Shown: piece by piece, positions 1 to 9,634 of the stretch
How the letters are laid out: each line of letters opens with the position of its first letter
Numbering within the stretch: position 1 is the stretch's first letter
Assembly: GCF_022538185.1 (NCBI RefSeq)
Contig: NZ_JAKYXC010000002.1
Span: 372,001 to 436,000 of the forward strand
Origin: Microbacterium sp. CFH 31415
Lineage (GTDB): Bacteria; Actinomycetota; Actinomycetes; Actinomycetales; Microbacteriaceae
DNA: 64,000 nucleotides
Direction: 5' to 3'
The notes under the pieces: generated by a model
What the model was told of the DNA's origin: nothing
Database searches by the model: none
What the model saw: the letters and a program-made list of their open reading frames with translations, nothing else
Position numbers and translations under genes: made by a program

Positions 1-1854
1 CACCTGCTCGACAACCCCGAGGCGACCGTCGAAGAGCTCATGGAGTTCGTGCCCGGCCCCGACCTGCCTTCGGGCGGCATCATCGTGGGCCTGGACGGCA
101 TCAAGGACGCCTACACGAAGGGTCGCGGCAGCTTCCGCACGCGGGCCAAGGTCTCCATCGAGTCGCTCGGCCCGCGCCGGACCGGCATCGTCGTGACCGA
201 GCTGCCGTACCTCGTCGGTCCCGAGCGGATCATCGAGAAGATCAAGGACGCCGTCACCGCGAAGAAGCTCCAGGGCATCGCGGACGTGACCGACCTCACC
301 GACCGCCACAACGGCCTGCGGCTGGTCATCGGCATCAAGACGGGCTTCGACCCGAATGCGGTGCTCGAGCACCTCTACCGGCTGACGCCCCTCGAGGACT
401 CGTTCAGCATCAACAACGTCGCCCTGGTCGACGGTCAGCCGCAGACGCTCGGACTGCGCGAGCTGCTGCGCGTCTACCTCGACCACCGCATGAGCGTCGT
501 GACGCGCCGCAGCCGCTATCGGCTCGCGCGGCGCAAGGAGCGCCTGCACCTCGTCGAGGGCCTGCTCATCGCGATCCTCGACATCGACGAGGTCATCCAG
601 GTCATCCGCACGTCGGACGACGGCGAGCAGGCACGCACGCGCCTCATGGACGTCTTCGACCTGTCCGACCCGCAGGCCGAGTACATCCTCGAGCTGCGCC
701 TGCGCCGGCTCACGCGCTTCTCCCGCATCGAGCTCGAGGCCGAGCGCGACAAGCTCAAGGCCGAGATCGCCGAATTGGAGGAGCTCCTCGGAAGCGAGAT
801 CCTGCTGCGCGCACAGGTGGCGCGGGAGCTGGATGCCGCGGCCGAGACGTACGGCACCCCGCGGCGCACCCTTCTCCTCAACGGCGGACCGGCGGCGCCC
901 CGATCACGTGCGGCCGCCGCAGCCGCCGATCTGCAGATCGCGGACGCGCCGTGCCGCGTGTTCCTGTCGGCGACGGGGCGCATGGCTCGCGCCGAAGTGG
1001 TTGCGGATGCGCCCAACGGCGGCATCGTGCCGCCGTCGCGGCGCGCGAAGCACGACGCCATCCGCTCGTGGGTCGACACGACCACGCGCGGAGACGTCGG
1101 TGCGGTCACGAGCGCCGGGCGCCTCATCCGGTTCTCTCCCGTCGACCTGCCCTCCGTGCCCGGCAACTCCGTGCAGCTCGCCGCCGGAACACGCGCCGAC
1201 CAGTACCTGGGTCTGCCGTCCGGCGAGCACGTCGTGGCGATCGTCCCCCTCGAGGACGGCCCGCCCATCGCCCTCGGCACGCGCCACGGCGTGGTCAAGC
1301 GCGTGGCGGCCACCGAGCTCGGCAGCAAGCACGACATCGAGATCATCTCGCTGCGCGACGGCGACCGGGTGGTCGGCGCCGCGCCGGCGACCGACGGCGC
1401 CGAGCTGGTGTTCGTCGCCGACGACGCCCAGCTCCTGCGGTTCGACGCGTCGTCGGTGCGCCCGCAGGGGCGCGCGGCCGGCGGTATGGCGGGCATCCGC
1501 CTGAGCGACGGCGCCGAGGTCATCTCCTTCGGCGTCGTGGGTGCGTCGGCGTTCGACGCCGTGGTGGTCACGGTCGCAGGCTCCCGCGCCGCCCTCGCCG
1601 GCACCGACCCCGGAAGCGCGAAGGTCTCGGCGTTCACGGAGTTCCCCGCTAAGGGACGCGCCACCGGCGGCGTGCGCGCTCAGCGCCTGCTCAAGGGCGA
1701 GGACATGCTCACGCTCGCCTGGGTCGGCTCCGATCCCCGTGCAGTGGCTCCGGATGGCGCGACTCGCACGCTGCCGGACGCGGGTGCGAAGCGGGATGCT
1801 TCGGGCACGCCGCTCGACGCGGTCATCGGCGCGGTCGGCACCGGCATCCGCTGA
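1..1854 (+). CDS. parC: DNA topoisomerase IV / gyrase-like subunit A, C-terminal part (5' end outside window)
   Basis: This is the breakage-reunion subunit of a type IIA topoisomerase, which partners the B subunit encoded convergently next to it to decatenate or relax DNA. The frame is open from base 1, so the gene starts before the window; 617 residues remain and the catalytic-tyrosine region is missing. Visible parts are the end of the winged-helix/tower region (PGPDLPSGG), a long coiled coil (about residues 170-290), and a C-terminal beta-pinwheel with repeated strands. The pinwheel lacks an obvious GyrA-box (QRRGGKG), which favours topoisomerase IV over gyrase. Stop codon at 1852-1854. 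The parC/parE pairing is typical of Microbacteriaceae; the IV-versus-gyrase choice is inference. Confidence 0.88.
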   Translation, partial: HLLDNPEATVEELMEFVPGPDLPSGGIIVGLDGIKDAYTKGRGSFRTRAKVSIESLGPRRTGIVVTELPYLVGPERIIEKIKDAVTAKKLQGIADVTDLTDRHNGLRLVIGIKTGFDPNAVLEHLYRLTPLEDSFSINNVALVDGQPQTLGLRELLRVYLDHRMSVVTRRSRYRLARRKERLHLVEGLLIAILDIDEVIQVIRTSDDGEQARTRLMDVFDLSDPQAEYILELRLRRLTRFSRIELEAERDKLKAEIAELEELLGSEILLRAQVARELDAAAETYGTPRRTLLLNGGPAAPRSRAAAAAADLQIADAPCRVFLSATGRMARAEVVADAPNGGIVPPSRRAKHDAIRSWVDTTTRGDVGAVTSAGRLIRFSPVDLPSVPGNSVQLAAGTRADQYLGLPSGEHVVAIVPLEDGPPIALGTRHGVVKRVAATELGSKHDIEIISLRDGDRVVGAAPATDGAELVFVADDAQLLRFDASSVRPQGRAAGGMAGIRLSDGAEVISFGVVGASAFDAVVVTVAGSRAALAGTDPGSAKVSAFTEFPAKGRATGGVRAQRLLKGEDMLTLAWVGSDPRAVAPDGATRTLPDAGAKRDASGTPLDAVIGAVGTGIR

Positions 1855-1870
1855 TCCGGCTGATCTCCGC

Positions 1871-1893
1871 GGGGCGCGGGTCGCACCCGCCCC
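1871..1893. terminator. Weak bidirectional hairpin between convergent parC and parE
   Basis: An imperfect GC hairpin (GGGG-CG-CGGGT, loop CGC, ACCCG-CCCC) lies in the 46 bp between the two convergent stop codons. It has no T-tract, so its terminator role is inferred from position. Confidence 0.35.
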
Positions 1894-1900
1894 AGGTGCT

Positions 1901-3973
1901 TCACGCGTCGATGCGCTCGCGGGCGAGGCGGTCGCTCGAGTCGATGATGAACTCCTTGCGCGGGGCGACGTCGTTGCCCATGAGGAGTTCGAAGACGGAT
2001 GCCGCGGCCTCGGCGTCCTGCATGCGCACGCGTCGGAGCGTGCGGCCGGCGCGGTCCATCGTGGTCGTCGCGAGCTGGTCGGCGTCCATCTCTCCGAGGC
2101 CCTTGTAGCGCTGCACGGGCTCCTGCCAGCGCTTGCCCGCCTTGGTGAGCTTGGTCAGCAGGGCGTGCAGCTCCTGCTCGGTGTACGTGTAGATCGTGTC
2201 GTTCGGCTTCGTGCCGGGGTTCATCACGACCACGCGGTGCAGCGGCGGCACGGCGGCGTACACGCGACCGTCGTCGATCAGCGGCCGCATGTAGCGGAAG
2301 AAGAGCGTGAGCAGCAGCGTGCGGATGTGCGCCCCGTCGACGTCGGCGTCGCTCATCAGGATGATCTTGCCGTAGCGCGCGGCGTCGAGGTCGAACGAGC
2401 GCCCCGAGCCGGCGCCGATCACCTGGATGATCGCGGCGCACTCGGCGTTCGAAAGCATGTCGCTGATCGATGCCTTCTGAACGTTGAGGATCTTGCCTCG
2501 GATCGGCAGGAGCGCCTGATACTCGCTGTTGCGCGCGAGCTTCGCCGTGCCGAGGGCCGAGTCGCCCTCCACGATGAACAGCTCTGACGCCGCCACGTCG
2601 TTCGTGCGGCAGTCGGCGAGCTTGGCCGGCAGCGACGAGGACTCGAGCGCGTTCTTGCGGCGCTGCGTCTCTTTGTGCGCGCGCGCCGAGATGCGCGCCT
2701 TCATCTCTGCAACGACCTTGTCGAGCAGGAGCGACGTCTGCGCCTTGTCGTCGCGCTTGGTCGAGGTGAACCGGGCGGTGAGCTCTTTGGCGACGACGTT
2801 CGCCACGATCTGGCGGACGGCCGGAGTTCCGAGCACTTCCTTGGTCTGGCCCTCGAACTGCGGCTCGGGGATGCGCACCGTGAGCACCGCCGCGAGTCCG
2901 GCGAGGATGTCGTCCTTCTCGAGCTTGTCGTTCGAGCCGAACTTCAGGCGGCGCGCATTCTGCTCGACCTGCGTGCGCAGCACCTTCATGAGCCCCTGCT
3001 CGAAGCCCTGCTGGTGCGTCCCGCCCTTAGGCGTGGAGATGATGTTGACGAACGAGCGGGTCGTGGTCTCGTAGCCGGTCCCCCAGCGCACCGCGATGTC
3101 GACCTCGCACTCGCGCTGCACCTCGGTCGGCACCATGGCCCCGGACGGCTGCAGCACCGGCACCGTCTCGGTGAACGAGCCGCTGCCGGTGAGGCGCCAC
3201 GTGTCGGTGATCGGTGCGTCGGGCGCGAGGAAGTCCGCGAACTCCGAGATACCGCCGTCGAAGCGGAAGCTGGTCTCGACCGCCTCTTCGCCGCGCTCGT
3301 CGCGGATCAGGATCTCGAGACCCGGCACCAGGAACGCCGTCTGGCGTGCCCGTTGCTCGAGCTCGGTGAGGGTGAACGCGGCATCCTTTGTGAAGATCTG
3401 CTTATCGGCCCAGTAGCGGATACGGGTGCCCGTGACGCCCTTCGCGGCGCGCCCCACGACGCGCAGCTCGGAGCTCTTCTCGAAGGGGGTGAACGCCGAC
3501 GACGGCGACCCGTTCGCGAAGATGCCGGGCTCACCGCGGTGGAACGACATGGCCCACGTCTTGCCCCCGCGGTCGACCTCGACGTCGAGACGCTCGGACA
3601 AGGCGTTGACCACGGACGCGCCGACGCCGTGGAGGCCGCCGGATGCGGCGTACGATCCGCCGCCGAACTTGCCGCCCGCGTGGAGCTTCGTGAACACGAC
3701 TTCGACGCCCGAGAGTCCGGTGCGGGGCTCGATGTCGACCGGGATGCCGCGGGCGCGGTCGCGCACCTCGACGCTGCCGTCGGCGTGCAGGATGATCTCG
3801 ATGAGCGAGCCGTGGCCGGCAAGCGCCTCATCGACCGAGTTGTCGATGATCTCCCACAGGCAGTGCATGAGGCCACGGGAGTCGGTCGAGCCGATGTACA
3901 TGCCGGGGCGCTTGCGGACCGCTTCGAGTCCTTCGAGGACCTGCAGATGGTGGGCGGAGTACTCGGCGGTCAC
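1901..3973 (-). CDS. parE: DNA topoisomerase IV / gyrase-like subunit B
   Basis: This is the ATPase subunit of the type IIA topoisomerase; with the convergent A subunit it forms the A2B2 enzyme. The GHKL ATPase domain has the EIIDNSVDEALAGHG Bergerat motif near the N-terminus and the GLHGVGASVVNALS glycine-rich lid. It is followed by the transducer domain and a TOPRIM domain (FIVEGDSALG and the SDADVDGAHI metal-binding motif), ending RLARERIDA. The length of about 690 aa is normal for ParE. The start is taken as GTG 3973, because residues TAEYSAHHLQVLEGL match the usual family start and a TACCCT hexamer lies 8 nt upstream; a TTG at 3982 is the alternative. Confidence 0.92.
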   Translation of the reverse strand: MTAEYSAHHLQVLEGLEAVRKRPGMYIGSTDSRGLMHCLWEIIDNSVDEALAGHGSLIEIILHADGSVEVRDRARGIPVDIEPRTGLSGVEVVFTKLHAGGKFGGGSYAASGGLHGVGASVVNALSERLDVEVDRGGKTWAMSFHRGEPGIFANGSPSSAFTPFEKSSELRVVGRAAKGVTGTRIRYWADKQIFTKDAAFTLTELEQRARQTAFLVPGLEILIRDERGEEAVETSFRFDGGISEFADFLAPDAPITDTWRLTGSGSFTETVPVLQPSGAMVPTEVQRECEVDIAVRWGTGYETTTRSFVNIISTPKGGTHQQGFEQGLMKVLRTQVEQNARRLKFGSNDKLEKDDILAGLAAVLTVRIPEPQFEGQTKEVLGTPAVRQIVANVVAKELTARFTSTKRDDKAQTSLLLDKVVAEMKARISARAHKETQRRKNALESSSLPAKLADCRTNDVAASELFIVEGDSALGTAKLARNSEYQALLPIRGKILNVQKASISDMLSNAECAAIIQVIGAGSGRSFDLDAARYGKIILMSDADVDGAHIRTLLLTLFFRYMRPLIDDGRVYAAVPPLHRVVVMNPGTKPNDTIYTYTEQELHALLTKLTKAGKRWQEPVQRYKGLGEMDADQLATTTMDRAGRTLRRVRMQDAEAAASVFELLMGNDVAPRKEFIIDSSDRLARERIDA

Positions 3974-4142
3974 AATCTCCAAGGGTATCCGGGGTCACAG
4001 ACGCCGGTCGGCCGACACGCTTCTTGGGGCCGCGCCGTACGCGCTGAGCGAAATGTGACCCGTTCGCGGCATTCTCGAAACAAAGGCGTGGTTGTATTTC
4101 ATGACCCGCACCGGAGTTCTATCACTACGAGGAGGCACCGAG

Positions 4143-4364
4143 ATGACTACTTCGACACCCACCGAGCTGGGCTCCGTCCTCGAGTACCGCCTCACCGCGG
4201 CGGACCGCTGCGACTCCTGCGGCGCTCAGGCATACATCGCGGCCGAGGTCAACGGCAGCGAACTGCTCTTCTGCGCCCACCACGGCCGCAAGTACGAGGA
4301 GAAGCTCCGCGCCGTCGCCACCTCGTGGCACGACGAGACGGCCCGCCTGGCTGAGGCCAACTGA
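4143..4364 (+). CDS. Small DUF7455-type actinobacterial protein
   Basis: A 73-residue protein starting at ATG 4143, preceded by a strong AGGAGG site at about 4129-4134 with good spacing. That site overrules the longer reading starting at 4092. The sequence has a CDSCGAQ motif and a second FCAHHGRKY motif, so two Cys plus a Cys/His pair could bind one zinc ion. Proteins of this shape (CDxCxAxAY...LxFCxHH) are conserved beside topoisomerase genes in actinobacteria and are annotated only as a domain of unknown function. The gene ends 9 bp before the stop of the convergent racemase gene. A small zinc-binding protein is the only functional statement the sequence supports. Confidence 0.8.
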   Translation: MTTSTPTELGSVLEYRLTAADRCDSCGAQAYIAAEVNGSELLFCAHHGRKYEEKLRAVATSWHDETARLAEAN

Positions 4365-4373
4365 GCCGGGGAC

Positions 4374-5420
4374 TCACTCTCCCGAGTAGATCCTCGGCAC
4401 CAGCGGCGAGACGCGCACCGCGATCTCTTCGCCGATCGTCCCGATCGCCTCAGCGAGATCGGTCGCCGAGGACTCGCCCCCGTCGCCGGGGCCGTAGATG
4501 CGCACGACGTCGCCGGGCGCGGAATTCGTCCACCCCTCCACTCGGAAACCCGATCCCGAAGCGGTCAGGGCACGCGGACCACCCGGAGTGCCGACGGTCA
4601 CGCGGCCGGCGAGGATCGACGGCAGGCCGTCGAGCGGACCGACGTCGATCGAGGCTCCGTCGTCGTCGACCGCGGTGACCCGCGCCTCGAGCGTCGCGAT
4701 CGGCCGCACGCCGAGGTGCTCTTCGTCTGGGCCGCCGGCGGAGCGGATGCCGTAGCAGAATGCCCCCACCCGCACGAGGTTGTAGCGGAATTCCGGCCGG
4801 GCGAACGAGGCGGCACTGGCCGAGAGGTGCAGCATCGTGGGCGAGAGGCCTGCCTGGCGCGCGGTGGTCACCGCGGCGTCGAACAGAGCGCGGGCAGCGT
4901 CGTCCTCTTCGTCGGATGCCTCGGCGATGTGGCTCCAGATGCCGACCACCTCCAGGCATCCCTCCGCTGCGAGCTGTGCCGCACGGGCGGTGAACTCCGG
5001 CCACTCCTCGGGACGTACGCCGTTGCGGTGCAGGCCCGTGTCGATCTTGAGGTGCACGCGCGCGAGCGCACCGGCGACCCGCGCCTCGGCGGCGACGTCC
5101 TCAAGCAGTTCGGCGTCGCCGACCCCGAGGTCCAGTCGCGCCGCCACGGCTTCCGCCGCTTCCGCCCGCGAGGCAGCGATCCACGAGAAGACGCGGACGT
5201 CGCCGCCCAGCACGTCCCTCACGCGACGGCCGGTGGCGACGTCGAAGGCGCCGATCCAGCGCACGCCCTCGCGCCGCGCTCGCCGCACGGTCGCGTCGAG
5301 CCCGTGCCCGTAGGCGTCATCCTTCACGACGAGCATCAGCTCGGCCGGAGCGACTGCCTCGCGCACGCGAGAAAGGTTGGCCGCGAAGCGATCGAGGTCG
5401 ATACGAAGCACCCCGCTCAT
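4374..5420 (-). CDS. Alanine racemase-like protein: PLP barrel with lysine, degenerate C-terminal domain
   Basis: A 348-residue fold-type III PLP protein. The N-terminal barrel is complete: IDLDRFAANL, then VVKDDAYGHG with the PLP lysine at K33, then VHLKIDTGLHRNGV, a histidine/serine region (MLHLSASAA), and NLVRVGAFCYGI near the end of the barrel. The C-terminal domain has diverged: the usual VSYG catalytic tyrosine, GYADG loop and GRxxMD motif are all absent, and GLPSILAG and EGWTNSAPGD stand at the corresponding places. The ATG overlaps the stop of the upstream racemase-like gene (ATGA, 5417-5420), so translation is probably coupled. Alone it should lack the second catalytic base; I infer that it pairs with the upstream gene product. 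It could instead be a separate D-amino-acid enzyme. Confidence 0.82.
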   Translation of the reverse strand: MSGVLRIDLDRFAANLSRVREAVAPAELMLVVKDDAYGHGLDATVRRARREGVRWIGAFDVATGRRVRDVLGGDVRVFSWIAASRAEAAEAVAARLDLGVGDAELLEDVAAEARVAGALARVHLKIDTGLHRNGVRPEEWPEFTARAAQLAAEGCLEVVGIWSHIAEASDEEDDAARALFDAAVTTARQAGLSPTMLHLSASAASFARPEFRYNLVRVGAFCYGIRSAGGPDEEHLGVRPIATLEARVTAVDDDGASIDVGPLDGLPSILAGRVTVGTPGGPRALTASGSGFRVEGWTNSAPGDVVRIYGPGDGGESSATDLAEAIGTIGEEIAVRVSPLVPRIYSGE

Positions 5421-6163
5421 GCGATCCACTCCCGCGCCGCACGCAAGCCGACCACGGTGACGAGCTCGTCGGCGCGCAGGCCGGTGGCCTCCACCCACTC
5501 CGCGACCGACGGCTCGCCCGCCCGAGGATCGCCGAAGAAGACGGCCTCGTCGCCGCGCCGCACCGGGGCGGCGCCGACATCCACCACACACACGTCCATC
5601 GCCACGCGGCCGATGATGGGAAGCGATGCGCCGCCGATCGTCAGGCGCGCCCGGTTGCCGAGGTCGCGCACGACGCCCTGGGCGTAGCCGCCCGTGACCA
5701 GCGCCACACGGGTGTCTGCGGCCGCGCGGAAGCGGTACCCGTACGACACGCCCTCCCCTGCGCGGAGTGCCTTCACACCCAGCACGGTGCCGCTCAGGCG
5801 CATCGCCGGCACCGCGTCGGGCGCACCGCCCGGCAGCCCGTACAGCGTCAGGGTATCGAGGCCGGGCGAATCGCTCGCGGTGGCTCCCGCAACGCGCGCG
5901 TCGGCGAGCACGCGGACAGCCGTGGCGTCGTCGACGATCAGGCGGTCCACCCCGGCGGCGAGCAGCTCTGCGGCGACTGCGGGTGCGCCGTGACCCCAGG
6001 CATCGGCCCGCAGATCGGCGACCGCCCGCGTGCCCTCCGGCAGCCGCGCCACGGCCAGCGTGGCGTTGTGCGCGATGGCGGAGGCCGAGACTCGGGCGAC
6101 CGGGGCACTGGACGGCTCATGGATCCACGCAGCGTCGCCATGCCCAGGGTTCGCCGAACTCAC
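5417..6163 (-). CDS. Short alanine racemase-like protein: C-terminal domain with catalytic Tyr, truncated barrel without PLP Lys
   Basis: A 248-residue protein, about 120 residues shorter than normal Alr. The N-terminal part aligns with the start of the PLP barrel, but the motif corresponding to VKADAYGHG reads LRADAWGHG, with R52 replacing the PLP lysine, and the middle of the barrel (about 130 residues) is missing. The C-terminal domain is well kept: AGEGVSYGYRF with the candidate catalytic tyrosine at Y141, GGYAQG, and GRVAMDV (M189, D190). It starts at GTG 6163 behind TAGTCT with 6 nt between, a leaderless arrangement. It overlaps the next racemase-like gene by 4 bp. Its residues are complementary to those of the neighbour. 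A decaying paralogue is the alternative, but the reading frame and motifs are intact. Confidence 0.8.
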   Translation of the reverse strand: MSSANPGHGDAAWIHEPSSAPVARVSASAIAHNATLAVARLPEGTRAVADLRADAWGHGAPAVAAELLAAGVDRLIVDDATAVRVLADARVAGATASDSPGLDTLTLYGLPGGAPDAVPAMRLSGTVLGVKALRAGEGVSYGYRFRAAADTRVALVTGGYAQGVVRDLGNRARLTIGGASLPIIGRVAMDVCVVDVGAAPVRRGDEAVFFGDPRAGEPSVAEWVEATGLRADELVTVVGLRAAREWIA

Positions 6164-6175
6164 GCCTCTAGACTA
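6164..6175 (-). promoter_or_regulatory. Leaderless promoter -10 of the racemase pair
   Basis: TAGTCT (6170-6175 on the minus strand) stands 6 nt before GTG 6163. The spacing puts the expected transcription start at or next to the start codon. Confidence 0.6.
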
Positions 6176-6208
6176 TCCGGGACCCCCGATCCCCAACCCG
6201 GAGTACGC

Positions 6209-7231
6209 ATGCCTTCTCAGGGCCTCGGCCTCGCGCCCCGCCTTCGCTACCTCGCCGCCCGCGCCCGTCGCATCGACGTCGGATCCGTGGTCGAACGTGC
6301 GAAGGAGACGTCGCAGCAGCACGGCAAGTGGACGCCCGCCGTCCTGGTCGACATGCTGTGGTCGGCCGGCTTCCGGCAGGTCGGGTTCCAGGACTACGTC
6401 GACTACGACTTCGCCATCCTCAGCCGCGCCGAGCGCGCGACCTACATGACGCACCCCGTCTCGAATGAGCTGTCGCAGAAGTACGACCACCCCGACTTCC
6501 GGCACCAGTTCCATCACAAGGTGGAATTCAACCGCGTGTTCAGCGAGCATCTGCACCGCGAGTGGATGGTCGTCGAGGACGACAACGCCGACGCCGTCCG
6601 CGCCTTCACCAAGCGCCTCGGCACGATCGTGACGAAAGAACCCATCGGTCAGGCAGGCACCGGCGTGCACCGATACCGCGCCGAGGACGTGGACGACTGG
6701 AATGCCTTCCACCGCGGGCTGCTCCACCGCGGCGAGGTGCTCATGGAGGAGGTCATCCAGCAGCACCCCGATCTCGCCGCCGTGTGCCCCGGCACCGTCA
6801 ACACGACCCGGGTCACCGCCTTCTTCGACGGCGAGGAGACGCACATCCTCGCCATGGCGCAGAAGTTCGGCCGCGGCGCCGTGAGCGACCAGATGACCTT
6901 CGGCGGCTTCTACACGATGCTCGACGAGGACGGCCACGCCGTCGGCCCCGGGTACGACTCGCACGCCCACGTGCACGAGAAGCACCCCGACAGCGGCTTC
7001 GTCATCGCCGACTTCCAGCTGCCGATGATCGACGAGGTGAAGGCGTTCGTCGACCGCGTCGCCCGCGTCGTGCCGCAGGTGCAGTACGTCGGCTGGGACA
7101 TCGTCGTGACCCCGGACGGCCCCGTGCTCGTGGAGGGCAACTGGGGCGCCGGCGTGTACGAGAACAAGCCCAGCGTCACCGGCATCCGCACCGGCCACAA
7201 GCCCCGCTACCGCGCCGCGATCGGCTTCTGA
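6209..7231 (+). CDS. ATP-grasp domain protein of the sugar-transfer-associated type
   Basis: A 340-residue protein that resembles the ATP-grasp family associated with sugar-transfer and exopolysaccharide genes (ATPgrasp_ST type). Visible elements are IVTKEPIGQAGTGVHRY (nucleotide-binding strand and glycine loop), LMEEVIQQHPDLAA, NTTRVTAFFDG, GAVSDQMTFGGFY, and a C-terminal VGWDIVVTPDGPVLVEGNWGAG segment whose D, E and N are the usual Mg-ATP ligands. No signal peptide is seen. ATG 6209 follows a CGGAG site. The gene diverges from the racemase pair across only 45 bp, which suggests, without proving, a link to cell-wall chemistry. Substrates cannot be read from the sequence; ligation of a carboxylate to an amine is the family chemistry. 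Confidence 0.8.
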   Translation: MPSQGLGLAPRLRYLAARARRIDVGSVVERAKETSQQHGKWTPAVLVDMLWSAGFRQVGFQDYVDYDFAILSRAERATYMTHPVSNELSQKYDHPDFRHQFHHKVEFNRVFSEHLHREWMVVEDDNADAVRAFTKRLGTIVTKEPIGQAGTGVHRYRAEDVDDWNAFHRGLLHRGEVLMEEVIQQHPDLAAVCPGTVNTTRVTAFFDGEETHILAMAQKFGRGAVSDQMTFGGFYTMLDEDGHAVGPGYDSHAHVHEKHPDSGFVIADFQLPMIDEVKAFVDRVARVVPQVQYVGWDIVVTPDGPVLVEGNWGAGVYENKPSVTGIRTGHKPRYRAAIGF

Positions 7232-7251
7232 GCCGATCGGACCCGAACGCC

Positions 7252-7285
7252 GAAGGCGCGGCACCCCGAGGGGTGCCGCGCCTTC
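7252..7285. terminator. Strong bidirectional terminator hairpin
   Basis: A perfect stem (GAAGGCGCGGCACCCC, loop GAG, and its complement) fills the gap between the convergent ATP-grasp and CofE-like genes. Confidence 0.85.
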
Positions 7286-7303
7286 GTACGCGGGAGGGGG
7301 CGG

Positions 7304-7995
7304 TCAGACCGCGCGGATGATTCCGAGCGGCGTGGACTGATGCCCTTGACCGAGCGGATTGTCCTGCAGGATCGCGATGAGGCGCTTCTCGTACGCCTTG
7401 TCGACGGTCGACCCGAGGATGTTGCCGCCGAGGTCGTTGATGTCGACCACCGCGACCTCGGGGACGCCCCCGAGGAGCGCCTTGAGATGAGCCGCGACCT
7501 CGCGGGGACGCTCGGGCCCGAGGACGACGGCCTTGTTGTACGGCGGGATGGTGCCGCTCGTCGGTCCGTCGATCGCCCGCGCCTTGTCGCCCGCGATGCG
7601 GTAGAAGTCGCCCTTGCGGCCGAACAGCTTGGTCACGGCCGACACGGCGGCCGCGACCAAGATGCGGATCGTGCCGCACTCGCGCAGCGCCATCTCCATG
7701 GTCTCGGGCATGCCGAGGCCGATGCCGTACGGCGTGCGCGTCACGTACTTCGAGAGGAAGTAGGCGAGCTTGCGCGGCCTGATGTCCTCGACGAGGTACG
7801 AGCGACCCTGGGTGATCGCGACGATCTTCTCCGTCACGAAGAGCAGGTCGCCGTCACGGACGAGTCCTGAGGCGTACTCGCTCACGAAGCCGTCGAGGTC
7901 GTCGCCCGGCATCACGACCCGCGTGCGGATCGGGATGCGGGCGTACGACGAACCCTCGACGGAGACGGTGAGCGCCTTGCCGTCGTTCGCCTCGC

Positions 7996-7999
<4 letters not shown>
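7304..7999 (-). CDS. CofE-like (F420-0:gamma-glutamyl ligase fold) protein
   Basis: A 231-residue protein of the FbiB/CofE N-terminal domain family, which in F420 makers joins glutamate to F420-0 using GTP. Features include [17 protein letters not shown] at the N-terminus, [17 protein letters not shown], a central [16 protein letters not shown], and [13 protein letters not shown]. The start is GTG 7999, overlapping the stop of the sigma-factor gene (GTGA, 7996-7999), so it is downstream of and probably coupled to rpoD. No other F420 genes (fbiA, fbiC, fbiD) are in the window, and F420 synthesis is not general in this family, so the true substrate may be different. A convergent terminator follows it. 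Confidence 0.78.
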
Positions 8000-9414
<1,415 letters not shown>

Positions 9415-9634
9415 GTTTCGCCTTTCACCGGGAGTGTGTGCCGACGCCCCCGGGAGATTTCGGACACTAGTAAGACCCTTGTCAAGTCCCGGCGCCGCCG
9501 AGTGCACCTCGGGGAACCAGTTGACAACGGGTCAGAGCATCCAGTATCGCATACTTGGGATCTGCCGCCAGCATTCGCGGCAATGCATCGGATCGCTCTC
9601 CTCTACAACACCCAGGACAGCCCGCTCATTCCGA
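9415..9634. promoter_or_regulatory. rpoD: rpoD upstream region
   Basis: The 220 bp between rpoD and the PAC2 gene contain a minus-strand TTGACA (9480-9485) pointing into rpoD, a plus-strand TTGACA at 9521-9526, and a small inverted repeat AGTAT-CGC-ATACT at 9543-9555. A clear -10 partner for the minus-strand box was not found. Confidence 0.35.

Noticed and set aside
2675..4354. Long plus-strand frame opposite parE
   Set aside because: A shadow of parE; its translation is Arg/Gly/His-rich with no family signature.
4374..6163. One alanine racemase gene broken by a frameshift
   Set aside because: The part with the C-terminal domain comes first and the barrel part second, each with its own start and partial copies of the other's region, so the two cannot be halves of one broken gene.
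9521..9555. Plus-strand promoter and small RNA between rpoD and the PAC2 gene
   Set aside because: TTGACA is followed at 18 nt only by TATCGC, a poor -10, and no terminator follows.
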